This document shows positions 34,624 to 44,418 of a stretch of DNA of 45,431 nt, one piece after another. Below the pieces are notes generated by a model. The model was not told where the DNA came from and did not search any database. It saw nothing but the letters and a program-made list of their open reading frames with translations. The stretch's first letter is position 1, and the number at the start of each line of letters is the position of its first letter. The DNA is from Paraburkholderia sp. CNPSo 3274 (GTDB lineage Bacteria; Pseudomonadota; Gammaproteobacteria; Burkholderiales; Burkholderiaceae), in contig NZ_JAMBPR010000072.1 of assembly GCF_024206475.1 (NCBI RefSeq), positions 1 to 45,431 on the forward strand, written 5' to 3'. A program made the translations under genes and the position numbers.

Positions 34624-35775
34624 ATGACGACGAAAAGACCAACAGGAAAACGGATGATCATCATGCTGATCTGCGTGGGCAGTCTGCTCGGCACGCTGAT
34701 CGGCTTCAATCTTTACAAAGCGCATACCATTAAAAAATTCATGATGCGCGATGGCATGGCCGCCGCCACGGTCACGTCAGCTGTGGTCAGCTATCAGACT
34801 TGGCAGCCACAGCTTTCCGCCACGGGCAGCCTGCGCGCAGTGCGCGGCGTCGACGTGACGACAGAAGTGGCAGGCCTCGTGCGCGAGATCGAATTCAGTT
34901 CCGGAGAGGAGGTGAAAGCTGGACAGGTCCTCCTGCGCCTCAACGACGACTCTGATCGCGCACAGCTCGCATCGCTACAAGCTGCCGCGGACCTTTCGCA
35001 AACGGTTTACACGCGCGACAAGGCACAGTATGAGATTCAGGCCATCTCAAAAGCGCAGTTGGATGCCGACACTGCCGAACTGAAGAGCAAACGGGCGCAA
35101 GTCGAACAGCAAGCTGCCCTCGTCGCCAAGAAAACCATTCGCGCACCTTTCGCAGGACGCGTGGGGATCACCACCGTTAATCCCGGCCAGTACATCAGCC
35201 CGGGGGACGCAATTGTTACCCTGCAAGCCGTCGATCCCATTTACGTCGACTTTCATCTACCCCAGGAGCAACTGGGGCATCTCGAGGCCGGACAGCAAGT
35301 CGCCGTAAATACGAGCACATTTGCGAGCCTCAGCTTCGGCGGCCAAGTCCGCGCGATAAATCCGCGCGTGGACAGCACGACGCGCAACGTGCAGATCGAA
35401 GCCGTCCTGGACAACCGCGAGCGCAAGCTGTTGCCCGGCATGTACGCGAACGTGAAGATCGATGTAGGTAGCGAGCAGCGCTATCTGACCTTGCCGCAAA
35501 CCGCGATCGCGCACAATGCGTACGGTGCAACGGTATTCGTCATTAGACCGAGCGAGCACAAAAACGCGCACGGTGAAACGATGCCGGTGGCGCAACAGGT
35601 ATTCGTGACGCCGGGGCCCACGCGCGGCGATCAGGTGGCGATCCTGAAGGGTCTCGACGAGGGCGCGCAGGTCGTCACGAGCGGTCAGCTCAAGCTACAG
35701 AACGGCACACCGCTCGTCATCAATAATCGTGTGCTACCTGCGGACAGCCCTGCTCCGACGCCTCAGGAGCAGTGA
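34624..35775 (+). CDS. RND efflux periplasmic adaptor (HlyD/MexE-like)
   Basis: 383 residues. N-terminal membrane anchor (MIIMLICVGSLLGTLIGFNLY), then lipoyl, hairpin and beta-barrel domains: LSATGSLRAVRGVDVTTEVAG, GEEVKAGQVLLRLND, TIRAPFAGRVG, VNPGQYISPGDAIVTL and LLPGMYANVKI. It bridges the pump and the outer-membrane factor. The start at 34624 (MTTKRPTGKR) has AAGGAC upstream. It is coupled to the pump gene, whose ATG comes 11 bases after its stop. Confidence 0.92.
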   Translation: MTTKRPTGKRMIIMLICVGSLLGTLIGFNLYKAHTIKKFMMRDGMAAATVTSAVVSYQTWQPQLSATGSLRAVRGVDVTTEVAGLVREIEFSSGEEVKAGQVLLRLNDDSDRAQLASLQAAADLSQTVYTRDKAQYEIQAISKAQLDADTAELKSKRAQVEQQAALVAKKTIRAPFAGRVGITTVNPGQYISPGDAIVTLQAVDPIYVDFHLPQEQLGHLEAGQQVAVNTSTFASLSFGGQVRAINPRVDSTTRNVQIEAVLDNRERKLLPGMYANVKIDVGSEQRYLTLPQTAIAHNAYGATVFVIRPSEHKNAHGETMPVAQQVFVTPGPTRGDQVAILKGLDEGAQVVTSGQLKLQNGTPLVINNRVLPADSPAPTPQEQ

Positions 35776-35786
35776 GAGGCCGCCCG

Positions 35787-38700
35787 ATGAAATTCACCGA
35801 CATTTTTCTTAACCGGCCGGTCCTCGCTTCAGTGCTGAGCCTGCTGATCCTCGTACTAGGCTTGCGTTCGCTCTCCACGCTGAAGGTCAGTGAATATCCC
35901 CAAACCCAGACGGGCGTAGTCACGCTTACCACTTCCTATTACGGGGCGAGCGCCGACACAATGGCTGGGTTTATCACGCAGCCGCTGGAGGCGGCCATCG
36001 CTCAGGTGCAGGGCATTGACTACATGTCGTCGAAAAGCAGCACGGGCGTGTCGACGATCAACGCGACGCTACGCATGAGTTATGATCCGAACCGCGCACT
36101 CACCCAGATCAATACACAGTTAGCGTCAGTGCGTAACCAGTTGCCACGCGAGGCCCAGCAGCCGGTGCTGACGATGCAGGTGGGTCAGACCACCGACGCG
36201 ATGTATATGGGCTTCTACAGCGACGTGCTGCCGCCCAACAATGTCACCGACTATCTGCTGCGCGTCGTGAAGCCGAAGCTCGACTCCATTCAGGGCGTGC
36301 AGACCGCGGAGATACTGGGCGGTCGCCAGTTCGCATTGCGCGCATGGCTCGATTCAACCAAGCTCGCAGCGCATAGTGTCACTGCTTCTGATGTCTACAC
36401 AGCACTCGGCAACAATAACTACCTCGCGACACTCGGCACAACGAAAGGCCAGATGACCAGCGTTAGTCTAAACGCGCGTACCGATGTCCATTCGGTGGAG
36501 GACTTTCAGAAACTGGCTGTCAAACAGAAGAACGGAGTGATAGTGCGTCTCGAGGACGTTGCCAATGTCGTGCTAGGCGCGGACAATTACGATTCCAGCG
36601 TCGCATTCGGCGGCAAGCGTTCTGTGTTTATCGGAATCAAGGTAGCGCCTGACGCAAACGTGCTCGATGTGGCCAGACGCGTTAAAGCGGTGTTTCCCGA
36701 TCTGCAAAAGCGGTTCCCGACGGGGATGGCTGGTGATATCGTCTACGACGCGACAGACTTCATCAACAGCGCGATTGATGAAGTAGTGAAGACGCTCGTC
36801 GAGGCGTTACTGATTGTCACGGCCGTTATCTTCCTCTTCTTCGGCCGTTTGCGCGCCGTCATCGTACCCGTGGTCGCGATGCCGCTTTCGCTGATTGGCA
36901 CGTTCTTCATGATGCAGTTGCTCGGTTACTCGATCAATCTGTTGACGTTACTCGCGATGGTGCTCGCGATTGGGCTCGTGGTCGACGATGCGATCATCGT
37001 CGTTGAGAATGTCGACCGCCACATGAATGAAGGCAAGCCTCCCATGGAAGCCGCGCTAGCCGCCGCGCGCGAGCTTGGCGGCCCGATTCTGGCAATGACC
37101 GCCGTGCTGATCGCCGCATATCTGCCTATCGGCTTTCAGGGCGGCCTGACAGGCGCCCTGTTCACTGAATTTGCGTTCACCCTTGCGAGCGCCGTCGCGG
37201 TGTCAGGCGTGATTGCGCTAACCCTGTCGCCGATGATGTGCTCGCGCATTTTCCGGAACGTGCACGAGTCCGGGCGTTTCGCCGTTTTCGTCAATCGACA
37301 GCTAGATCGTGTGCATGCCGGCTATGCCCGGCTCTTGCATGCGGCCCTCGACACATCTTCCGTGTTCGTCGTCATGGGAGTTATGCTGCTTTGCGGAACC
37401 GTGTATCTCTTTTCGACATCGCAAGCAGAGCTTGCGCCGCAGGAGGACCAAGGCATCGTGCTATCGCTGATCCAGGGGCCGCCTAATGCCACAGTCCAGC
37501 AAATGCAGACATACGCCGATCAGGTATTAGAAATGTCAAGGCGCTTGCCCGAGTATGCCCAGATGTTTCAGTTGACCGGCCTGCCGACATTGAATCAGGG
37601 CTTCGGCGGCGTGCTCTTCAAGACGTGGGACAAGCGGAAACGAGGCGCAACCGACCTACAACAGGACCTTCAGCAGAGGTGGAATAGCGTTGCTGGTGCT
37701 CGTGTCGCCGCGTTCCAGTTCCCGCCTTTGCCGGGCGCACAGGGTTTCCCCGTGCAATTCGTGATCAGCACGACAGAGCCCTTCGAGAATCTCGACGAGG
37801 TGACGAAAGCCGTGCTTCAGAAAGCGCGTGAAAGTGGCATGTTTCTCTTTGTCGATAGCGATCTAAGGATCGACGAGCCTGAAGCCGTCGTCACGGTTGA
37901 CCGCGACAAGATCGCGTCGCTCGGCCTCACGCAAAGCGATGTGGGACAGGCGCTAGGCGCTGCACTCGGCGGTAACTACGCAAACTACTTCTCGATCGCT
38001 GGCCACTCATACAAGGTGATTCCGCAAGTCCAGCAAATAGATCGACTGAATCCGTCACAGGTACTCGACTATTACTTGCGCACGCCGGACGACAACATGA
38101 TTCCGGCGGCGACGGTTGCGTACCTGAAGCAAACGGTCGTCCCCGAATCGATCAATCGGTTCCAGCAACTCAATGCGGCAACGATCTCCGCTGTGATCTC
38201 ACCTAGCGTCTCCCAGGGCGAAGTTCTCGACTTCCTTCGTAAATCCACGACCGACGCAGCTCCGGCAGGTTACAACACCGACTACGCAGGGCTATCGCGC
38301 CAGTTCATGCAAGATTCTGGTAACTTCCTGGTCACGCTCACGTTCGCAACGATTATCGTGTTCCTTGTGCTTTCAGCGCAGTTCGAAAGCTTCCGCGATG
38401 CGCTAGTCATTTTGGTATCCGTCCCAATGGCGCTCTTCGGTGCTCTCGTCTTCATCAATACCGGCTTTTCGACGCTCAACATCTATACGCAGGTCGGACT
38501 TGTCACGCTCATGGGGCTCGTCAGCAAACATGGGATTCTTATCGTGCAGTTCGCGAACCAGCTTCAGCGCATGGGCCGCGGTAAGCGAGAAGCCTTGGAG
38601 GAAGCCGCAGGTGCACGCCTGCGCCCGATCCTCATGACGACGGTCGCCATGGTGCTCGGCGTACTGCCCTTAGTCGTCGCCTCGGGCGCGGGCGCAGCAG

Positions 38701-38831
38701 GCCGGAACGCAATGGGCCTGGTGATCTTCACCGGACTGTCGATCGGCACTGCGTTCACACTATTCGTCGTACCGGCAATGTATATGTTGCTGGGTGCAAA
38801 TCATCAAGGGACGCCAAAAGACCAGTCATGA
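35787..38831 (+). CDS. RND efflux pump inner-membrane protein (MexF/AcrB-like)
   Basis: 1014 residues, the usual RND length. Twelve membrane segments in the standard 1+5 / 1+5 arrangement; the proton-relay aspartates lie in AIGLVVDDAIIVVENVDRH and the conserved lysine in GLVSKHGILIVQFANQ. N terminus MKFTDIFLNRPVLASVLSLLILVLGL is typical of the hydrophobe/amphiphile efflux family. Substrate cannot be read from sequence; next to nod genes a flavonoid, phytoalexin or Nod-related substrate is plausible but unproven. Start at 35787 chosen for homology and GAGAGG upstream. Confidence 0.93.
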   Translation: MKFTDIFLNRPVLASVLSLLILVLGLRSLSTLKVSEYPQTQTGVVTLTTSYYGASADTMAGFITQPLEAAIAQVQGIDYMSSKSSTGVSTINATLRMSYDPNRALTQINTQLASVRNQLPREAQQPVLTMQVGQTTDAMYMGFYSDVLPPNNVTDYLLRVVKPKLDSIQGVQTAEILGGRQFALRAWLDSTKLAAHSVTASDVYTALGNNNYLATLGTTKGQMTSVSLNARTDVHSVEDFQKLAVKQKNGVIVRLEDVANVVLGADNYDSSVAFGGKRSVFIGIKVAPDANVLDVARRVKAVFPDLQKRFPTGMAGDIVYDATDFINSAIDEVVKTLVEALLIVTAVIFLFFGRLRAVIVPVVAMPLSLIGTFFMMQLLGYSINLLTLLAMVLAIGLVVDDAIIVVENVDRHMNEGKPPMEAALAAARELGGPILAMTAVLIAAYLPIGFQGGLTGALFTEFAFTLASAVAVSGVIALTLSPMMCSRIFRNVHESGRFAVFVNRQLDRVHAGYARLLHAALDTSSVFVVMGVMLLCGTVYLFSTSQAELAPQEDQGIVLSLIQGPPNATVQQMQTYADQVLEMSRRLPEYAQMFQLTGLPTLNQGFGGVLFKTWDKRKRGATDLQQDLQQRWNSVAGARVAAFQFPPLPGAQGFPVQFVISTTEPFENLDEVTKAVLQKARESGMFLFVDSDLRIDEPEAVVTVDRDKIASLGLTQSDVGQALGAALGGNYANYFSIAGHSYKVIPQVQQIDRLNPSQVLDYYLRTPDDNMIPAATVAYLKQTVVPESINRFQQLNAATISAVISPSVSQGEVLDFLRKSTTDAAPAGYNTDYAGLSRQFMQDSGNFLVTLTFATIIVFLVLSAQFESFRDALVILVSVPMALFGALVFINTGFSTLNIYTQVGLVTLMGLVSKHGILIVQFANQLQRMGRGKREALEEAAGARLRPILMTTVAMVLGVLPLVVASGAGAAGRNAMGLVIFTGLSIGTAFTLFVVPAMYMLLGANHQGTPKDQS

Positions 38832-39492
38832 ACTGGTTGTCCATCTGTGCAGTAGCGATGTCTTCGCCTATTCCAAATACGCACTCCCCGGCACCCGTGC
38901 GTCAGCGTAATTGCCGTGTGAGGACGAGCGATGCGTTGCTTGGCTTTGGATTTCGTGGAGCACGCCTAACCCACCCTTCTGCAGTTAGGGAAGCCAATGC
39001 TGGAAGGTCCACTGGTCGTGCTCGTCGAGCGCTATTGAGCTCACAGGCAATGAGATGGAAAAGAGAACAATGAAGCGTCACACGCTTGCAATGGCACATG
39101 GATCAAGGTGCTGGCGTCGTGACCCGACGCAAACGCGCGGGCGCGACGAGGTTTCTGACCCGATGAAAAGTCCATCGTTGTCACCGCCCTTAAGGTTGAC
39201 CCAGAGCACATTGTCGGATCTCAGGTATAGCACCTCCATTTTCACACTATCGACACAACTATCCATAGCCCGCGTCAGATTGCTAAAGACATCAATTTTA
39301 CTTGCTTGATTCCGCTACAGGAGATTGCTATCGTCGATTGCATAGACATTCCGGCGCGGCATTTTCTACTGACGAGCAACACGTTATCGGCAACGAATTA
39401 TAGGATCTCGACTTGTTCTATCGAGATGCGTGCGTCATTCCCGCCATCATCGTCTTTCGCCTCGATGCATTGCCATTACAGGAGAGGAATCC
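38832..39492. other. Spacer between RND pump and iaaM, holds a nod-box-like site
   Basis: About 660 bases without a gene I can support; the short frames here have no motif. The first 400 bases show nothing clear. The part from 39230 on is AT-richer and contains the nod-box-like sequence at 39261-39310, with about 180 bases from there to iaaM. Confidence 0.6.
39261..39310 (+). promoter_or_regulatory. Probable nod box upstream of iaaMH
   Basis: Begins ATCCATAGCC (consensus ATCCAY) and ends GACATCAATTTTACTTGCTT followed by GATT (39289-39312), close to the consensus AATC-R-ATTTTACC-AATC. The middle (39271-39288) is weakly conserved and appears one base short, so only the outer blocks match well. 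Position upstream of iaaM on the same strand is consistent with NodD control. Confidence 0.5.
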
Positions 39493-41181
39493 ATGAAAAA
39501 CTACGTCACATCTTCGAAAGTTCCATCGCCGACCGTCGATCTACTGTATGACTATGCTCCGTTTTTGGAGCGGGGCGCATCTGTTGGGGCAATCGGAACG
39601 CTTTCCTCGGATATCGCAAGTCCACGCGTTGCTATCGTGGGGGCAGGCGTCAGCGGCCTTGTGGCCGCGAACGAACTGATGCGAGCAGGTGTAGGCGACG
39701 TCACTGTGTTTGAAGCTCGCGATCGCATTGGCGGCAGGTTGTGGTCACAGCCGTTTGATTCAGAGCACCCAGATCTCATCGCCGAAATGGGCGCAATGCG
39801 GTTTCCTCCAAGTGCGACCGGTCTTTTTCATTACCTTGACCGGTACGATATTCCCACCACAGCATCGTTCCCCGATCCTGGAGTCGTTGATACGGAACTA
39901 CATTATCGCGGCGTTCGCCATATCTGGCCGGCCGGAAATCCCCCACCGCCTCTATTCAGGCGTGTACACGAAGGCTGGAGAGCTCTCTTGCAGGATGGAT
40001 GCGTGATCAATGGCACATCTCTCGTCGCGCCGGCCGAAATTACGGCCATGTTGAAATCGCAGCGCTTTAATGAGGCATGCGCCGCGTGGCAAACATGGCT
40101 GGATTTATTTCGCGACAGTTCGTTCTATGCCGCCATCGTCACCATTTTCACGGGTCCTTGCCCGCCTGGAGGTACTGCTTGGGAAAGGCCGTACGACTTC
40201 GAGCTATTTGGATCTCTTGGGATTGGCTCGGGTGGTTTTCTCTCCGTCTATCAGGCCGGATTCACCGAAATTTTGCGTCTCGTCATTAACGGTTACATGG
40301 ACGATCAACGCCTCATCTCGTGCGGAATTTCAACGTTGGCTGAACGTATTGCAAACGAGAATATTTATGGAAGCACCGTCGCCGAACGGGTTCGCTTCAG
40401 CGGCGTCGGTCGCATCTACAAAGAAGGTGCAGAGATCAAGCTCGTGACCGACAATAACGAAATTGCGACCTTTGACCGGGTGATCGTCACCAGCAACAAC
40501 AGGGCGATGCAGATGGTTCATTGCTTGACAGATGACGAAACGTTTCTCAGCCGCGACGTTTCCAGAGCAGTCAGAGAAACTCACCTGACTGGATCGTCAA
40601 AGCTCTTCATGCTCACCCGAGACAAGTTCTGGATAAACAAGAAACTGCCCGTCACCATCCAGTCTGACAGCTTCGCACGAGGCGTATACTGCCTTGATTA
40701 CGAACCTCACAATCCAGATGGTCGGGGTGTGGTTTTGCTCAGCTACACTTGGGAGGACGACGCTCACAAGTTGCTGAGTGTTTCAGACAAAAAGGAGCGG
40801 TGCGAGTGCTTCGTCGACGACCTGTCTACCTTCCATCCAGAACTTGCGCGTCACCTCGTCCCTGCAGATGAGGACTATGAACGCTGCGTCCTCCATCATG
40901 ACTGGCTGACAGATCCGCATTCGTCCGGCGCCTTCAAGCTCAACTACCCAGGTGAGGATGTCTATTCGCAGCGTCTGTTTTTTCAATTCCAGACGGCAAA
41001 CGATCCAGCAAGCGATACAGGGCTCTACTTGGCAGGATGCGGCTGTTCTTTCACCGGTGGGTGGATTGAGGGAGCCGTGCAGACAGCGATCAACAGCGCA
41101 TGCGCCGTTATACGTAGCGTCGGGGGTGATCTTTTACCTGGCAACCCTCTTGACGATATACGCAGTGCCTACTGCTACTAA
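39493..41181 (+). CDS. iaaM: Tryptophan 2-monooxygenase (IaaM-like)
   Basis: 562 residues, the length of bacterial IaaM. Flavin amine oxidase: dinucleotide motif VAIVGAGVSGLVAANEL (GAGVSG at 50-55), FEARDRIGGRLW, and a C-terminal FAD region YLAGCGCSFTGGWIEGAVQTAINSA. It converts tryptophan to indole-3-acetamide, the first step of the indole-acetamide route to auxin. AGGAGAGG lies 6 bases before the ATG at 39493. The length, the N-terminal extension before the FAD motif and the iaaH neighbour separate it from ordinary amine oxidases. Confidence 0.88.
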   Translation: MKNYVTSSKVPSPTVDLLYDYAPFLERGASVGAIGTLSSDIASPRVAIVGAGVSGLVAANELMRAGVGDVTVFEARDRIGGRLWSQPFDSEHPDLIAEMGAMRFPPSATGLFHYLDRYDIPTTASFPDPGVVDTELHYRGVRHIWPAGNPPPPLFRRVHEGWRALLQDGCVINGTSLVAPAEITAMLKSQRFNEACAAWQTWLDLFRDSSFYAAIVTIFTGPCPPGGTAWERPYDFELFGSLGIGSGGFLSVYQAGFTEILRLVINGYMDDQRLISCGISTLAERIANENIYGSTVAERVRFSGVGRIYKEGAEIKLVTDNNEIATFDRVIVTSNNRAMQMVHCLTDDETFLSRDVSRAVRETHLTGSSKLFMLTRDKFWINKKLPVTIQSDSFARGVYCLDYEPHNPDGRGVVLLSYTWEDDAHKLLSVSDKKERCECFVDDLSTFHPELARHLVPADEDYERCVLHHDWLTDPHSSGAFKLNYPGEDVYSQRLFFQFQTANDPASDTGLYLAGCGCSFTGGWIEGAVQTAINSACAVIRSVGGDLLPGNPLDDIRSAYCY

Positions 41182-41204
41182 TATCGCACTCCCCGACCTC
41201 CCAC

Positions 41205-42557
41205 GTGCAAAATTTCATGCATTTTCAAAACACTCTTGAATCGCTTTGCGACGTCATAATGTCTGGAACAGTTACAGCGGAAGAGATCCGGGATCGCGCA
41301 CTGAACGCCGAAGCTAACCAGACACATCTAAACTGTTTCATACGTGCTCGCAGCCCGGAGGCGCACTTCGCGAGAGCGAGGGACAATCTGAGAGGCGCGC
41401 CACTCTACGGCATTCCTTTTTCTACAAAGGACAATATCTGCGTCAAGGGACTCCCTGTAACCGCCGGGACACCGGGCATGGAAGATTGTATAGCCACACG
41501 CGACGCACTTGTGGTCAGAAAGCTCAAATCCCTCGGCGCCGTCGTCGCCGGCAAGAACAACATGCATGAACTGAGCTTTGGAATCACGTCCGTCAATCCC
41601 CATTGGGGAACCGTGGGCAATCCGGCGGCTCCGGGCCATTTGGCCGGCGGAAGCAGCGGCGGCTGCGCCGCAGCTGTGGCAGCGGGTATTGTCCCGATGG
41701 CGATTGGAACCGACACTGGCGGCTCGGTGAGGATACCTGCGGCCTTTTGCGGCATAGCGGGTTTCAGACCAACAAGTGGCCGTTGGTCTTCAGCCGGAAT
41801 CATTCCGGTTTCACGCACGAAGGATTCACCGGGCCTCCTGACGCGAACGGCAAAAGACGCTTTGTTTCTATACGACTTGCTGAGCTCCGATAGCCAAATC
41901 CCGTCAAAACAAACAAATACTCGCTGTCGAATCGGTCTTCCACGCTCCATGTGGGACGACTTGGATGATGATGTTCGGATGCATTGCTGGCAGGCGATCA
42001 GGCGTCTCACTCGCGCAGGCTTTCAGTGCGTCGACCTCGATGACGCGGTTGTTTCCGAATTAAATAAGTTCGGCACTTTTACTATTCCAGTCTACGAATT
42101 TTTTACGGACTTTCCGCGCGCACTGCTCTCGTTTGGATGGGGAAGTAGGGTTAATGCTGTGTTCGACAACATCCATGACAAGTGCGTGAGGAGCATCATT
42201 CACCAACACCTTGACGGAAGTCTGATCTCCGCGAAAGACTATACCGCCGCAGTACAGAACATTAACGCTTTGCGGCTACAAATGAATGCACTGCTCAACG
42301 CCCAAGGGATCGATTTTCTCGCTTATCCCACTGTCCCGCGCAGCACTCCTCACGTTAGCGATGCACAGCGTCCAGGACTGTTCGCAGACGTAATACGCAA
42401 CACCGACCTCGCCAGCAATGTCGCAATGCCCTCCATTACCTTGCCTGTGGCGCCGAACGATGCATTACCCGTGGGAATAAGCCTTGATGCCGCACGCGGC
42501 CAAGACCGCCGGCTCCTCCTGATGGCAGCCGCTGTGGAAGAGATTCTTGCTTCGTAG
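41205..42557 (+). CDS. iaaH: Indole-3-acetamide hydrolase (amidase signature, IaaH-like)
   Basis: 450 residues. Amidase signature enzyme with the full Ser-cisSer-Lys triad: K75 in FSTKDNICVKG, cis-Ser S150 in AGGSSGGCAAA and nucleophile S174 in GTDTGGSVRIPAA. It should hydrolyse indole-3-acetamide to indole-3-acetic acid; the substrate is inferred from the iaaM gene 23 bases upstream. The frame starts with GTG at 41205; ATG at 41217 is an equally possible start, and neither has a good ribosome site, which suggests coupling to iaaM. Confidence 0.87.
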   Translation: MQNFMHFQNTLESLCDVIMSGTVTAEEIRDRALNAEANQTHLNCFIRARSPEAHFARARDNLRGAPLYGIPFSTKDNICVKGLPVTAGTPGMEDCIATRDALVVRKLKSLGAVVAGKNNMHELSFGITSVNPHWGTVGNPAAPGHLAGGSSGGCAAAVAAGIVPMAIGTDTGGSVRIPAAFCGIAGFRPTSGRWSSAGIIPVSRTKDSPGLLTRTAKDALFLYDLLSSDSQIPSKQTNTRCRIGLPRSMWDDLDDDVRMHCWQAIRRLTRAGFQCVDLDDAVVSELNKFGTFTIPVYEFFTDFPRALLSFGWGSRVNAVFDNIHDKCVRSIIHQHLDGSLISAKDYTAAVQNINALRLQMNALLNAQGIDFLAYPTVPRSTPHVSDAQRPGLFADVIRNTDLASNVAMPSITLPVAPNDALPVGISLDAARGQDRRLLLMAAAVEEILAS

Positions 42558-42628
42558 CGTACGCGACTTTCAGCCGCGCTGGCGCTGGACTTCCAAACGC
42601 TCACGCACTGCTCGGAGGTAAGCAATCC

Positions 42629-43975
42629 ATGCAGATTTCGTCGCAAAGAATAAGCATGCTTTTTGACGCGGGTAGCTTTGTGGACCATTATCCAAGAGCG
42701 GACGCCCACTTCCTCTGCGGCGAGGGACTAATCAATTCGGTCAAGTCGTTTCTGGTCATGAATCGTGGACAAGACTGTATGTTCAAGGGAGCCGGACAAT
42801 GGCGTACCGCCGAGCAAATCATAAGCACAGTGAATCACGCCCGGGACCAGCGGGCTCCGTTGATCTACATTCAGGATCATCCGGGAGAGGTGGGCAGTTT
42901 CGATACAACGAAAGTAATCTCGTCGGATATGTCGAGATTGCTTTTGTCTCCAGCAGGCATGGGCAGGGTCAGCGCGTCGCTTGCAGACTTCGCAGAAGCC
43001 AATCTGCTGATCTCAGCAATACTAGGACCGACGTCAGGCCCGTTGGCTCTTCCGATTATGCTCGCCGATCTGGTGTTGATGACTGAGAAAGGGGCTCTAT
43101 GTATGGGCCGTCCGGATATGGTGAAGGCGATGCTGGCTGAGCAGTCAGATCTGTATTCGCTTGGCGGAACAGACGTTCACTGCAGGGGCTCGGGGTCAGT
43201 TCAGCTCGCGTTCAAAGATGAACGCCGTTTATTTGAATGCGTAAGAGATTTTCTACGCTGCCTCGTCAAAGACACAGCGCTTGAATATGAGGAACCCGAC
43301 GCAGTCGATTTTGAAAATCTGATTCCATCCAATCACCGCACCCCCTACGACATGCATCATTTGCTGCTCTCTTTTGTCGACAAAGGCAGCTTCACTGAAA
43401 CAAACGCCGAATACGCGCGAGAAGCACTGACGGGCTATGCGCGCATTAAGGGACATTTCGCGGCAATCGTGGCAAACAACCCGCGATTCAACAGCGGCGC
43501 CATCCACCGGAAATCCGCGGCCAAGATGGCAAAGATGATAAACATTGCTGCAAAGACCAGCATGCCAATCATCTTCCTTGCCGACGTTCCCGGGTTCATG
43601 ATAGGCAGGGAAGCTGAAAATAGCGGCATATTTTTGGCAGCAGCGGAGTTGTTCAGAGCACATGTCAGATGCAACGTACCTAAGCTACTCCTTGTCGTCC
43701 GAAAAGCCTACACCGGCGGCGTGTATGCGATGAGCGGCCCCGGATTCGATCCAATAGCCGTGCTGGCGTATCCCCAGGCGCACATCGGCGTTTTTAGCGC
43801 GGACACGATGAGCAAAGTGATGTCTGGTGCTGAAGGCGCTATTAAAGACACTATGCGAAAGCTATCGGACGAGATCCAGAATCCAAATCTCTTGAAGGCT
43901 GATGGCCTGATTACAGACGTAATAGAAATCCAAGAAACTAGACAACAGGTTGTCAGATATCTGTTTCCGACGTGA
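42629..43975 (+). CDS. Acyl-CoA carboxylase carboxyltransferase-like protein
   Basis: 448 residues. Both halves of the acyl-CoA carboxyltransferase (crotonase-like) fold are visible: ILGPTSGPLALPIMLADLVLMTEKGALCMGRPDMVKAML with LGGTDVHCRGSGSVQL in the first, and IVANNPRFNSGAIHRKSAAKMAKMIN, PIIFLADVPGFMIGREAENSGI and LLLVVRKAYTGGVYAMSGPGFDP in the second. It is about 60-90 residues shorter than propionyl-CoA carboxylase beta, mainly at the N terminus. No biotin carboxylase or biotin carrier gene is nearby. GGAGGTAA precedes the ATG. It follows iaaH by 71 bases and is probably part of the same operon; the substrate is unknown. Confidence 0.8.
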   Translation: MQISSQRISMLFDAGSFVDHYPRADAHFLCGEGLINSVKSFLVMNRGQDCMFKGAGQWRTAEQIISTVNHARDQRAPLIYIQDHPGEVGSFDTTKVISSDMSRLLLSPAGMGRVSASLADFAEANLLISAILGPTSGPLALPIMLADLVLMTEKGALCMGRPDMVKAMLAEQSDLYSLGGTDVHCRGSGSVQLAFKDERRLFECVRDFLRCLVKDTALEYEEPDAVDFENLIPSNHRTPYDMHHLLLSFVDKGSFTETNAEYAREALTGYARIKGHFAAIVANNPRFNSGAIHRKSAAKMAKMINIAAKTSMPIIFLADVPGFMIGREAENSGIFLAAAELFRAHVRCNVPKLLLVVRKAYTGGVYAMSGPGFDPIAVLAYPQAHIGVFSADTMSKVMSGAEGAIKDTMRKLSDEIQNPNLLKADGLITDVIEIQETRQQVVRYLFPT

Positions 43976-44418
43976 CACGGTCTGTTCCTCACGGAAGATT
44001 TGAGCGTACGGCCGCGCGCAATGGCGCCTCGAAGAGGACCATTTTGCACCATCAAAAGCCCTCAGGAAGTTTGAGCAAAATCGAGGCTCTGACGATGCGC
44101 AATCAGCCATACCTGATCGTTTACCTCTACATAGAACCGGACTGCCGCCGCAGAATTTGGAAGAAGGTCGCAGAAACTCAGGTGCTCACGTGAAGTTGCG
44201 CGCCTGCGCCTTACTGCCATCGCGACGTTCCACGTACGTTGCCATGCCCGAGTTCCTGCATCGTGTCGGTAATTTGCGCGCATGTCCCTGTTTCACCCGA
44301 TCGTCTGTCGGGGACAACGTGGCGAAGACCGTCGCGCGTGCCAGCGAATTTGCTATCAGCCGCTAATCGTCGGCGTTGTCAGTCCAGCACCGGGACTTCT
44401 GACATTACCGCCTCGAGT
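43976..44418. other. Intergenic stretch before the right-end IS
   Basis: About 440 bases. Several short frames are open on both strands but none shows a motif or good ribosome site. No clear hairpin terminator follows the carboxyltransferase gene. Confidence 0.5.
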
